Origin: Bacteroidales bacterium | Lineage (GTDB): Bacteria > Bacteroidota > Bacteroidia > Bacteroidales > UBA3824 | Reading direction: 5' to 3' | DNA: 5,263 nt | Assembly: GCA_016287995.1 (NCBI GenBank) | Contig: JAEEXW010000234.1 | Coordinates: 1-5,263 of the forward strand | Shown here: piece after piece, positions 1 to 5,263 of the stretch | How positions within the stretch are numbered: position 1 is the first letter of the stretch | Layout: each line of letters opens with the position of its first letter | The notes under the pieces: model-generated | Database searches by the model: none | What the model saw: the letters and a program-made list of their open reading frames with translations, nothing else | What the model was told of the DNA's origin: nothing | Translations under genes and position numbers: made by a program

Positions 1-77
1 TTCTGAAAGGAATCGCCGCCTGCGTTTTTTGGCTCGTCGGAATTATTGCGTTTTGGATTTTGAGAAATGTGATATAA
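1..77 (+). CDS. C-terminal end of an unidentified membrane protein (partial)
   Basis: The frame beginning with the codon at position 3 is open from the window edge to a TAA at 75-77. It gives a 24-residue tail (LKGIAACVFW, then LVGIIAFWILRNVI). Almost all of it is hydrophobic, with a Lys near its start and an Arg-Asn near its end, so it looks like a C-terminal transmembrane helix with a very short tail after it. The family cannot be recognised from so little sequence. A 77-bp AT-rich gap containing a plausible promoter follows, so this gene probably ends a separate transcription unit. That the frame is real coding sequence is inferred from its composition and its good position ahead of the gap. 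Confidence 0.6.
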   Translation, partial: LKGIAACVFWLVGIIAFWILRNVI

Positions 78-82
78 AAAAA

Positions 83-114
83 TTTGCTAAAAAACAAAAA
101 ACTGATTAATTTTA
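83..114 (+). promoter_or_regulatory. Putative Bacteroidota-type promoter for the lipoprotein gene
   Basis: A TTTG at 83-86 is followed after exactly 20 bp by TAATTTTA at 107-114. This differs from the Bacteroidota -7 consensus TAnnTTTG only in its last base, and the spacing fits the known -33/-7 arrangement of this phylum. Transcription would start near 119-122, leaving a leader of about 35 bases before the ATG at 155. The region is AT-rich, so a chance match is possible. I see no hairpin terminator for the upstream gene in this gap. Confidence 0.5.
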
Positions 115-154
115 CCGCGTGAAAAAATACTCAAAAAATTAAAAAATCAAGAAA

Positions 155-640
155 ATGAAAAAAGTTATTTTCCCTATTTTGGCGGGGGCGTTTTTGTTTT
201 TGAATAGTTGCAGCACTTCCAAATATATGGAAGCCAGAAGTATTCCCGTCAACGATGCGGAAATATTTTCAAAACCTTTGGTTGCAAGCCTTTCTGTCGG
301 AGGGCGTAAAACTTGGACCGTTGCAATAAAACGCAGAGATGCTATGGCTATGGGTTTGAATGTCAATAATATGCGTGCTTACGCTTTGGCTGTTGCCTGC
401 AAGGACGGAAATATTGATTCTCAGCCTATTTATGATGCAATTGTCGGGGCAACTTACGTGATAAAATCCTCCGGCAAAAGATACGAACTTGAAGTAACAG
501 GCTTTCCTGCCGTGTACAAATCTTTCAAGGAAATAGAACATGATGATTTGGAATTGTTAAAATTTTCGGGACAGGGACAGTCTGAATTAGTCCCCGTTAA
601 TGCTGAGGAAATCCCGAAGTTTTCAATCTTTAAAAAGTAA
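155..640 (+). CDS. Small uncharacterised lipoprotein
   Basis: This 161-residue protein begins with a lipoprotein signal peptide: a basic MKK, a hydrophobic core (residues 4-16) and the lipobox Leu16-Asn17-Ser18-Cys19, where signal peptidase II would cut and the cysteine would be lipidated. The residues after the cysteine (STSKY) show no obvious acidic surface-export signal, so which face of the outer membrane it sits on is unclear. The mature part of about 143 residues has no further membrane segment and reads as a compact alpha/beta domain. It includes an early stretch IPVNDAEIFSKPLVASL and a later GFPAVYKSF. I recognise the general look of short Bacteroidales lipoproteins but no family with a known function. 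The start at 155 is the first ATG and gives the whole signal peptide. Only 5 bp separate it from the next gene, a putative outer-membrane protein, so the two are probably co-transcribed and may work together. Confidence 0.85.
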   Translation: MKKVIFPILAGAFLFLNSCSTSKYMEARSIPVNDAEIFSKPLVASLSVGGRKTWTVAIKRRDAMAMGLNVNNMRAYALAVACKDGNIDSQPIYDAIVGATYVIKSSGKRYELEVTGFPAVYKSFKEIEHDDLELLKFSGQGQSELVPVNAEEIPKFSIFKK

Positions 641-645
641 CTTTT

Positions 646-1302
646 ATGCGGACGGTATTTTTAATTATATGTGGTATTCTGCTTTCGGGTAGCCTTTCCG
701 CGCAGATTATTTCCACAACTTCCAATTCGCATATAACCTCTAAACAAATCGTCTCCTCAATACACACGCGTCAGGGCGGCGATAAGTTTTGGTTTATGAA
801 TTTTGGCGGAAATTTTTCGGGACTTCAACTTGACGGTGATTACAAAAATTATGATGTAGACCGCTCGTTAGGCTACAACATTGAGTTCGGAATGATGAAA
901 CAGATTGCACGCACGCCGCTTTATTACAAATTTGATTTCGGAGCGTGCAGCAATCTCGGCAAAACGTATTTTGACAGAAATGGAAATGTCCAAAATCAAT
1001 TGAAAGAAATTAATTTTGACGACCAAAGACACGCCGTCTACGTTACACCTCTTAACACTGGTGTAAAAGTGGATTTCGGAGTAAGCCTTGAAGCCTTTGT
1101 CGGTGCGTTTTATATGTTGGAATACTTGCCGGACGAACTTTTTCACGATTATGGCGTAAATGCCGAAGCGGGAATCAGACTTGCGAAATTTTATCTCGGT
1201 GTAAAAGTTCAGAGAGGTTTTCTTGACCGTTCCGGCGAAGATTTGGACGGAACGGAATCGTTTTTGAGTAATGTGATGTTGAGAATAGGTTTCTCTTTTT
1301 AG
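646..1302 (+). CDS. Putative small outer-membrane beta-barrel protein
   Basis: The 218-residue product starts with a Sec signal peptide (MRTVFLIICGILLSGSLSAQ), probably cut after Ala19 to leave an N-terminal Gln, which is common in Bacteroidota exported proteins. The mature part has no hydrophobic helix. It is made of alternating aromatic and Gly-rich stretches (for example FWFMNFGGNFSGLQL, YYKFDFGACSNLG, VDFGVSLEAFVGAFY and RLAKFYLGVKVQ) that suggest antiparallel membrane strands, and it ends SNVMLRIGFSF. A terminal Phe closing an amphipathic strand is the usual recognition signal for BAM-mediated barrel insertion. About 200 mature residues would fit an 8- to 10-stranded barrel. No specific family or substrate is recognised. 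It lies directly downstream of the lipoprotein gene, with no visible Shine-Dalgarno sequence in the 5-bp gap, so translational coupling is likely. The barrel fold is inferred from pattern alone. Confidence 0.8.
   Translation: MRTVFLIICGILLSGSLSAQIISTTSNSHITSKQIVSSIHTRQGGDKFWFMNFGGNFSGLQLDGDYKNYDVDRSLGYNIEFGMMKQIARTPLYYKFDFGACSNLGKTYFDRNGNVQNQLKEINFDDQRHAVYVTPLNTGVKVDFGVSLEAFVGAFYMLEYLPDELFHDYGVNAEAGIRLAKFYLGVKVQRGFLDRSGEDLDGTESFLSNVMLRIGFSF
1263..1293 (+). promoter_or_regulatory. Candidate internal promoter for ftsX
   Basis: Inside the 3' end of the barrel gene, TTTG at 1263-1266 is followed after 19 bp by TAGGTTTC at 1286-1293, one base away from the Bacteroidota -7 consensus TAnnTTTG. A start near 1298-1301 would give a leader of about 30 bases before the ftsX ATG at 1330. 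This would let an essential division gene be expressed independently of the envelope pair. Because it lies within coding sequence and has one mismatch, it may be a chance match. Confidence 0.28.
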
Positions 1303-1329
1303 TATAGCAAAAAAAAGAAAAAATGAAAA

Positions 1330-2223
1330 ATGGAATCGAATGAAAATAAACAGTTGAAAAACAACAGCAACTTTAAGCGGAAACTGATAATGGCGTACGG
1401 CACAAGTACGCTCTGTATTTCGCTTGTTTTGTATATGGCGGGGCTGTTTTTGATGTTGCTTTTTAACACGCAGCACATTACCGACATGTTCCGTTCAAAT
1501 ATCAAAATGACAATAACCCTCAACGACAAACGCTCTTTGGCGGAAACGGAAGGTTTCAGAAAAACTCTTGACGCAATGGATTTTGTCCGCGAAACCAAGT
1601 ACATCTCAAAAGACGCGGCGGCGGAAGAACTCAAAAAAGAACTCGGCGAGGATTTTTGCGAGATTCTTGACGGCAAAAACCCGCTTTTTTCACAAATTGA
1701 AGTCAGGCTTGCCGACGAATACACCAACATGGACAGTATCAAGGCAGTGGAAAAACTTCTGAAAAAAAACGTTACCGTTGACGAGGTTTATTATCCGAAA
1801 GACGTTTGGAGAAACGCCACGACGGTGATTTCAAAAGTCGCTTCGATAGTCTTGGTCTTGACCCTCGTTCTGCTTATAATTACTGTCATTCTGATTAACA
1901 ACACCGCCCGTCTGAAACTTTCGGGCAACAGGTTCGACATCAGGACGGCAAAGTTGATCGGCGCGACAAACTGGAAAATCTCGCAGCCGTACTTGAAAAA
2001 CGCTTTTGTTCAGTCTTTGTTTGCGGTGTTTATTTCTGTTGTGGGCTTGACGCTGACAATCAGATTCTTGGAGAATATTTTGCAGGGCGTTTTTATGATT
2101 TCGGCTTTTTATCCGACACTGATAACGATGGCTGTCGCAGGAATTGTTATAACGTTGTTTTCAACGTTTATGACTGTAAGAAAATACCTTAACACGAAGG
2201 AAGAAGATTTATATTTATATTAG
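1330..2223 (+). CDS. ftsX: Cell-division protein FtsX (permease-like, inner membrane)
   Basis: FtsX is the membrane partner of the ATPase FtsE. The complex controls peptidoglycan hydrolases at the division septum. The 297-residue protein has the FtsX layout: a short basic cytoplasmic start (residues 1-23), a first membrane helix (about 26-46), a large extracytoplasmic domain (about 47-165), then three more helices (about 167-191, 226-248 and 260-284). The segment after helix 2, LSGNRFDIRTAKLIGATNWK, matches the conserved FtsX/ABC-permease cytoplasmic loop (R-x-E/D-I-x-x-x-K-L-I/V-GAT). The tail KYLNTKEEDLYLY is typical of Bacteroidota FtsX. Length is normal for the group. ATG 1330 is chosen over Met21 because it keeps the usual charged N-terminal tail. 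An out-of-frame ATG at 1323 opens only a 6-codon frame. No ftsE lies next to it here, and fabG follows after 16 bp. Confidence 0.93.
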   Translation: MESNENKQLKNNSNFKRKLIMAYGTSTLCISLVLYMAGLFLMLLFNTQHITDMFRSNIKMTITLNDKRSLAETEGFRKTLDAMDFVRETKYISKDAAAEELKKELGEDFCEILDGKNPLFSQIEVRLADEYTNMDSIKAVEKLLKKNVTVDEVYYPKDVWRNATTVISKVASIVLVLTLVLLIITVILINNTARLKLSGNRFDIRTAKLIGATNWKISQPYLKNAFVQSLFAVFISVVGLTLTIRFLENILQGVFMISAFYPTLITMAVAGIVITLFSTFMTVRKYLNTKEEDLYLY

Positions 2224-2239
2224 ACAAAAGTTATAGAAT

Positions 2240-2968
2240 ATGAAATATGCATTAGTAACCGGAGGCAGCCGCGGCATAGGCCGTGCGGTTTGCGTAAAAC
2301 TCGCCTCCTTAGGATACCACGTTTTAATCAATTACGTTTCCAACGAGGCAAAAGCCGTTGAAACCAAGGCTCTTACCAAAGAAGCGGGCGAAGAAGGCGA
2401 AATCATTAAGTTTGATGTCGCAAACCTCGAAGAAACCACAGCCGCTATCGAAAAATGGCAAAACGACAACAAAGACGCTTACATTGACGTTTTGGTAAAC
2501 AATGCCGGCGTTACGGCGGATTCACTTTTGCCGATGATGGAGCCTGAGGCATGGCACAAGGTTTTAAGCACGTCTTTGGACGGATTTTTCAACGTTACGA
2601 GAACGGTCATCAAAAAGATGGTGCGCAAAAAACACGGCCGCGTTATCAACATGGCATCGGTTTCGGGCATAATCGGACTTCCCGGTCAGTGCAACTACTC
2701 GGCTGCAAAAGGCGCGATTATCGCGGCTACAAAAGCCCTTTCAAAAGAAGTCGGCGGCAAAAACATCACCGTCAACGCCGTTGCTCCGGGTTTTATCAAA
2801 ACCGACATGACAGGCGCACTCAATGAGGAAGAACTTAAAAAAGGCATTGCCTTGGGACGTTTCGGCGAACCCGAAGAGGTTGCCTCGCTTGTAGCGTTTT
2901 TGGCATCTGACGAAGCCGCTTACATCACGGGTGAGGTTATCGCTATAACCGGCGGTCTCAAAGGATAG
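2240..2968 (+). CDS. fabG: FabG-type 3-oxoacyl-ACP reductase (SDR family)
   Basis: This is a 242-residue classical short-chain dehydrogenase/reductase of the FabG group, which reduces 3-oxoacyl-ACP to 3-hydroxyacyl-ACP with NAD(P)H in the cytoplasm. Visible motifs are the dinucleotide-binding TGGSRGIG (7-14), Asp59-Val60 near the adenine pocket, NNAG (87-90), the catalytic Ser140, Tyr153 and Lys157 (in YSAAKGA), the APGFIKTDM loop and a C-terminal GG region. The fourth member of the classical tetrad, Asn (N110 in E. coli FabG, 41 residues before the Tyr), is replaced by Ser112 in STSLDGFFN. Length matches the family (about 245). The close relatives I recall with this Ser are Bacteroidota FabG-like enzymes, some tied to aryl-polyene (flexirubin-like) pathways, so a role outside bulk fatty-acid synthesis is possible. 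No acyl carrier protein, ketosynthase or dehydratase gene is in the window. It probably shares a transcript with ftsX. Confidence 0.9.
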   Translation: MKYALVTGGSRGIGRAVCVKLASLGYHVLINYVSNEAKAVETKALTKEAGEEGEIIKFDVANLEETTAAIEKWQNDNKDAYIDVLVNNAGVTADSLLPMMEPEAWHKVLSTSLDGFFNVTRTVIKKMVRKKHGRVINMASVSGIIGLPGQCNYSAAKGAIIAATKALSKEVGGKNITVNAVAPGFIKTDMTGALNEEELKKGIALGRFGEPEEVASLVAFLASDEAAYITGEVIAITGGLKG

Positions 2969-3002
2969 TGTTCTTGTTTTTTTTCATATAGATTGTTATT
3001 TT

Positions 3003-3052
3003 ATACCCGATTTTAGGTATTTTGCATACTGGAAATACCTAAAAGAGGGTAT
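3003..3052. promoter_or_regulatory. 50-bp inverted repeat at the feoAB promoter (probable operator, possible terminator)
   Basis: The inner arms TTTTAGGTATTT (3011-3022) and AAATACCTAAAA (3033-3044) are perfect 12-bp complements around a 10-base centre. The outer arms ATACCC (3003-3008) and GGGTAT (3047-3052) are perfect too. They are separated from the inner arms by GA facing GA, a tandem G-A mismatch. The same sequence can be read as two 18-bp units, ATACC-N8-GGTAT, at 3003-3020 and 3035-3052, with centres 32 bp apart (about three helical turns). The right end touches the -33 region of the feoAB promoter, as expected for a repressor operator, and the TTAGG/CCTAA half-sites recall DtxR-family metalloregulator sites, though the spacing differs from the 19-bp DtxR box. 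In RNA read through from fabG it could also fold as a strong hairpin and act as a terminator. Confidence 0.6.
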
Positions 3053-3082
3053 TGTTTTGTAAAAACTAAACGGCTATCTTTG
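3052..3082 (+). promoter_or_regulatory. Bacteroidota-type promoter for feoAB
   Basis: TATCTTTG at 3075-3082 is an exact match to the -7 consensus TAnnTTTG. A TTG at 3052-3054 lies 20 bp upstream and can serve as the -33 element. A fuller TTTG at 3056-3059 is only 15 bp away, which is shorter than usual. Transcription would begin near 3087-3090 and give a leader of about 20 bases. The -33 element touches the end of the 50-bp inverted repeat, so a protein bound there would be expected to block this promoter. Confidence 0.6.
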
Positions 3083-3107
3083 TCGGAATATAATCTCTAA
3101 AAAGAAA

Positions 3108-5263
3108 ATGAATCTTAGCGAAGTCGAAATAGGCGGCGTTGCAATAATAACCAAAATCATAGGCAGAGGAACGTTCCGCAAAAGAATTATGGAAATGGGC
3201 TTTATAAAAGGCAAAAGAGTCCATGTCGTAAAGCAGGCACCTTTTAACGACCCCGTGGAATATGAAATCATGGGCTATCATGTCTCCCTCAGAAAAAGCG
3301 AGGCAAAAATGATAGAAGTCGTTACTATGGAACATATTTCCAAAGCCGCTTTGGAAGATAAAAATACCAATCTCACTCTTGATGAGGTTATAAAACGGGA
3401 ACTCAAAGACCATGGTAACATCATCAATGTTGCCCTTGTCGGCAATCCTAACTGTGGAAAAACCACTTTTTATAATTATGCTTCGGGTAGTAAGGAGAGA
3501 GTCGGAAATTATAGCGGAGTAACAGTTGATGCAAAAACTGCAAAATTTGTCTACAAAGATTATACTTTTAACATCACGGATTTGCCCGGAACGTATTCTT
3601 TGACGGCATATTCGGCGGAAGAGATTTACGTAAGAAAATTCATAACTGAGCAGCACCCTGACATAGTTATAAATATGCTTGACGCTTCGAATCTCGAACG
3701 GAACATGTTTTTGACCACGCAGTTAATTGATATGGACGTCAGAGTTGTTGCGGCTCTTAACATGTATGACGAACTTGAAGCCAAAGGCGACAAATTGGAT
3801 TATGTTTCGCTCGAAAAAATGCTCGGCATACCTTTTATCCCCGTTGTCAGCAACAAGGGAAAGGGTTTCGGAGTGCTTTTCGACAGAATTATCCGTATGT
3901 TTGAAGATAAGTCCCCGACTTACAGACATATACACATCAATTACGGCGACGAAATAGAACACGCCGTCAGAAGAATTCAGGACAAAATTTACCTTCACAA
4001 CGACAACGAAATTCTGCACACCCTGCCGTCGCGTTTTATGGCGTTGAAACTGTTGGAAAAAGACGCTGAAATCGAAAAGTTTGTCAGTCAGAACACCGTT
4101 AACATCCGACATGAGCATCAGAAACAAAACGTTACCCACGTTGACAATCCTTCCTGCATTATAGAGCAGGCAAAAGAAGAAATCAAAAAACTTGAAAACA
4201 TTTACGATGCTGACACTGAAAGCGTTATTACAGACCGCCGTTACGGTTTTATAGGCGGCGCGTTGAAGGAGACTTTCAAGAGCGGCGGCATTAATACGCG
4301 GAAAAAAACCGATAAAATTGATTATGTTGTAACGCACCGGATTTGGGGATTCCCGGTGTTTTTGGCGGTGATTTTCTTGATGTTTGAGGCGACATTTATT
4401 CTCGGACAGTATCCTATGGACTGGATAGAGGCGTTTGTGGAATGGCTCGGCGGCTTTGTCGGCGAAAAAATGCCTGAGGGAATGTTAAAAGATTTAATCA
4501 TTGACGGCATTATCGGCGGGGTAGGAGGAGTGATTGTTTTCTTACCTAACATCGTGATTCTCTTTATGTTTATTTCGCTGATGGAAGATTCCGGCTATAT
4601 GGCGAGAGTTGCTTTTATAACGGACAAAATAATGCACAAAATAGGGCTTCACGGCAAATCGTTTATTCCGTTGATAATGGGTTTCGGTTGCAACGTTCCG
4701 GCTATCATGGCGACAAGAACGCTCGAAAACCGCAGCGACAGGCTTTTGACGATGATGATTTGTCCTTATATGAGTTGTTCGGCGCGGCTGCCGCTTTATA
4801 CGGTTATGACGGCGGCGTTTTTTGCTACAAATCAGGCTCTTATAACAACCTCGGTTTATGCTCTCGGAATTTTGACGGCTGCTTTTACGGCAATTCTGCT
4901 GCGTAAGACAGCCTTTAAGAGTCAGGACGCGCCTTTTGTTATGGAACTTCCGCCTTACAGAATACCGACTTTAAAAAGCGTATTGAAACACATGTGGGAA
5001 AAAGCGGCACAATATCTCAAAAAGATGGGTGGCGTAATTCTTATCGCATCGATAATTATCTGGGCGTTAGGCTATTTCCCGCGTCCGGATAAAGAAGTAG
5101 ATGAATATACCCGTCAGGAAAACAGTTATATCGGCAGAATGGGAAAAATGATAGAACCCGTTTTGAAGCCTTTGGGTTTTGACTGGCGGCTCGGCATTTC
5201 TATTTTTACGGGTGTTGCCGCAAAAGAAATCGTGGTTTCTACCATGGGCGTTCTCTATCAGTC
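3108..5263 (+). CDS. feoB: FeoAB fusion, GTP-dependent ferrous iron transporter (3' end cut by window)
   Basis: The frame is open from ATG 3108 to the window edge: 718 codons plus two bases, no stop. It encodes the Fe(II) importer FeoB with FeoA fused at its N-terminus. Residues 1-75 are an FeoA-like SH3 domain (IGRGTFRKRIMEMGFIKG). A G-protein domain follows, with G1 GNPNCGKT (112-119), G2 Thr139, G3 DLPG (158-161), G4 NMYD (218-221, usually NMMD) and a G5-like SNK (248-250), then a helical spacer to about 405. The inner-membrane permease starts near 412. It has two Gate segments, GFGCNVP with Cys528 and CPYMSCSARLP with Cys552 and Cys557. The 29-residue gap from Cys528 to Cys557 matches conserved FeoB cysteines. 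The second Gate motif, GVAAKEIVVSTMG, lies at the edge. Bacteroidota FeoAB is usually somewhat over 800 residues, so roughly 100 are missing. There is no Shine-Dalgarno sequence. Regulation by iron is inferred from the upstream palindrome. Confidence 0.96.
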   Translation, partial: MNLSEVEIGGVAIITKIIGRGTFRKRIMEMGFIKGKRVHVVKQAPFNDPVEYEIMGYHVSLRKSEAKMIEVVTMEHISKAALEDKNTNLTLDEVIKRELKDHGNIINVALVGNPNCGKTTFYNYASGSKERVGNYSGVTVDAKTAKFVYKDYTFNITDLPGTYSLTAYSAEEIYVRKFITEQHPDIVINMLDASNLERNMFLTTQLIDMDVRVVAALNMYDELEAKGDKLDYVSLEKMLGIPFIPVVSNKGKGFGVLFDRIIRMFEDKSPTYRHIHINYGDEIEHAVRRIQDKIYLHNDNEILHTLPSRFMALKLLEKDAEIEKFVSQNTVNIRHEHQKQNVTHVDNPSCIIEQAKEEIKKLENIYDADTESVITDRRYGFIGGALKETFKSGGINTRKKTDKIDYVVTHRIWGFPVFLAVIFLMFEATFILGQYPMDWIEAFVEWLGGFVGEKMPEGMLKDLIIDGIIGGVGGVIVFLPNIVILFMFISLMEDSGYMARVAFITDKIMHKIGLHGKSFIPLIMGFGCNVPAIMATRTLENRSDRLLTMMICPYMSCSARLPLYTVMTAAFFATNQALITTSVYALGILTAAFTAILLRKTAFKSQDAPFVMELPPYRIPTLKSVLKHMWEKAAQYLKKMGGVILIASIIIWALGYFPRPDKEVDEYTRQENSYIGRMGKMIEPVLKPLGFDWRLGISIFTGVAAKEIVVSTMGVLYQ

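Noticed and set aside
1393..1411. Six-base inverted repeat GCGTAC / GTACGC with a 7-base loop near the start of ftsX
   Set aside because: It is short, lies within the codons for the first membrane helix, and has no neighbouring regulatory signal. It is likely chance.
868..1476. 202-codon open frame on the - strand
   Set aside because: It spans the end of the barrel gene and the start of ftsX, both of which have clear signal or membrane features on the + strand. Its translation has no recognisable domain and is a mirror of those genes.
1299..1742. 147-codon open frame on the - strand over the start of ftsX
   Set aside because: It is antisense to the first FtsX membrane helix and extracytoplasmic domain. 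The hydrophobic look comes from the A/T-rich complement.
2969..2990. Run of eight T (2977-2984) just after fabG as an intrinsic terminator
   Set aside because: No stable GC-rich stem precedes the T-run. The only arms are ACC/GGT, too short to support the call.
3066..3656. 196-codon open frame on the - strand
   Set aside because: It lies opposite the FeoA and GTPase motifs of feoAB, which are intact on the + strand, and its translation looks like no known family.
3723..4337. 204-codon open frame on the - strand
   Set aside because: It is antisense to the FeoB spacer region and its Phe/Val/Asn-rich translation is typical of a shadow frame.
4688..4906. 72-codon + frame inside feoAB
   Set aside because: It lies in another frame within the conserved Gate region (Cys528 to past Cys557), and its Gly/Tyr-rich translation is an artefact of that region.

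Overview
The window looks like a chromosomal segment from a member of the Bacteroidota, probably Bacteroidales. The grounds are moderate-to-low GC, A-rich leaders with no Shine-Dalgarno sequence, matches to the Bacteroidota promoter pattern (TTTG or TTG, about 20 bp, then TAnnTTTG), a secretory signal ending in Ser-Ala-Gln, an FtsX ending in the KEEDLYLY-type tail common in this phylum, and a fused FeoA-FeoB protein. All supported genes are on the + strand. I see no tRNA, rRNA, CRISPR array, insertion sequence or phage gene.

Layout. Positions 1-77 hold the last 24 codons of an unidentified membrane protein. After a 77-bp AT-rich gap with a plausible promoter comes a two-gene unit of cell-envelope genes: a small lipoprotein (155-640) and, 5 bp later, a small putative outer-membrane beta-barrel protein (646-1302). 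The cell-division protein FtsX (1330-2223) follows after 27 bp, and 16 bp later comes a FabG-type 3-oxoacyl-ACP reductase (2240-2968). The short gaps suggest one transcription unit from the lipoprotein gene to fabG, possibly with an internal promoter for ftsX.

The 139-bp gap 2969-3107 is the main regulatory region. It carries a near-perfect 50-bp inverted repeat (3003-3052) whose right end touches the -33 region of a well-matched Bacteroidota promoter. That promoter has its -7 element at 3075-3082, just ahead of the last gene. This last gene, from 3108 to beyond the window edge, encodes an FeoAB ferrous-iron transporter (FeoA domain, GTPase, helical spacer, polytopic permease). It is open from its ATG to the last base (718 codons) and lacks only its C-terminus.

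Together the genes are mostly housekeeping: envelope biogenesis, division, fatty-acid or polyene reduction, and iron uptake. No new multi-gene system is evident. The most useful leads are the two-unit palindrome at the feoAB promoter (probable metal-responsive operator), the Ser in place of the usual active-site Asn in the FabG-like enzyme, and the uncharacterised lipoprotein/barrel gene pair.
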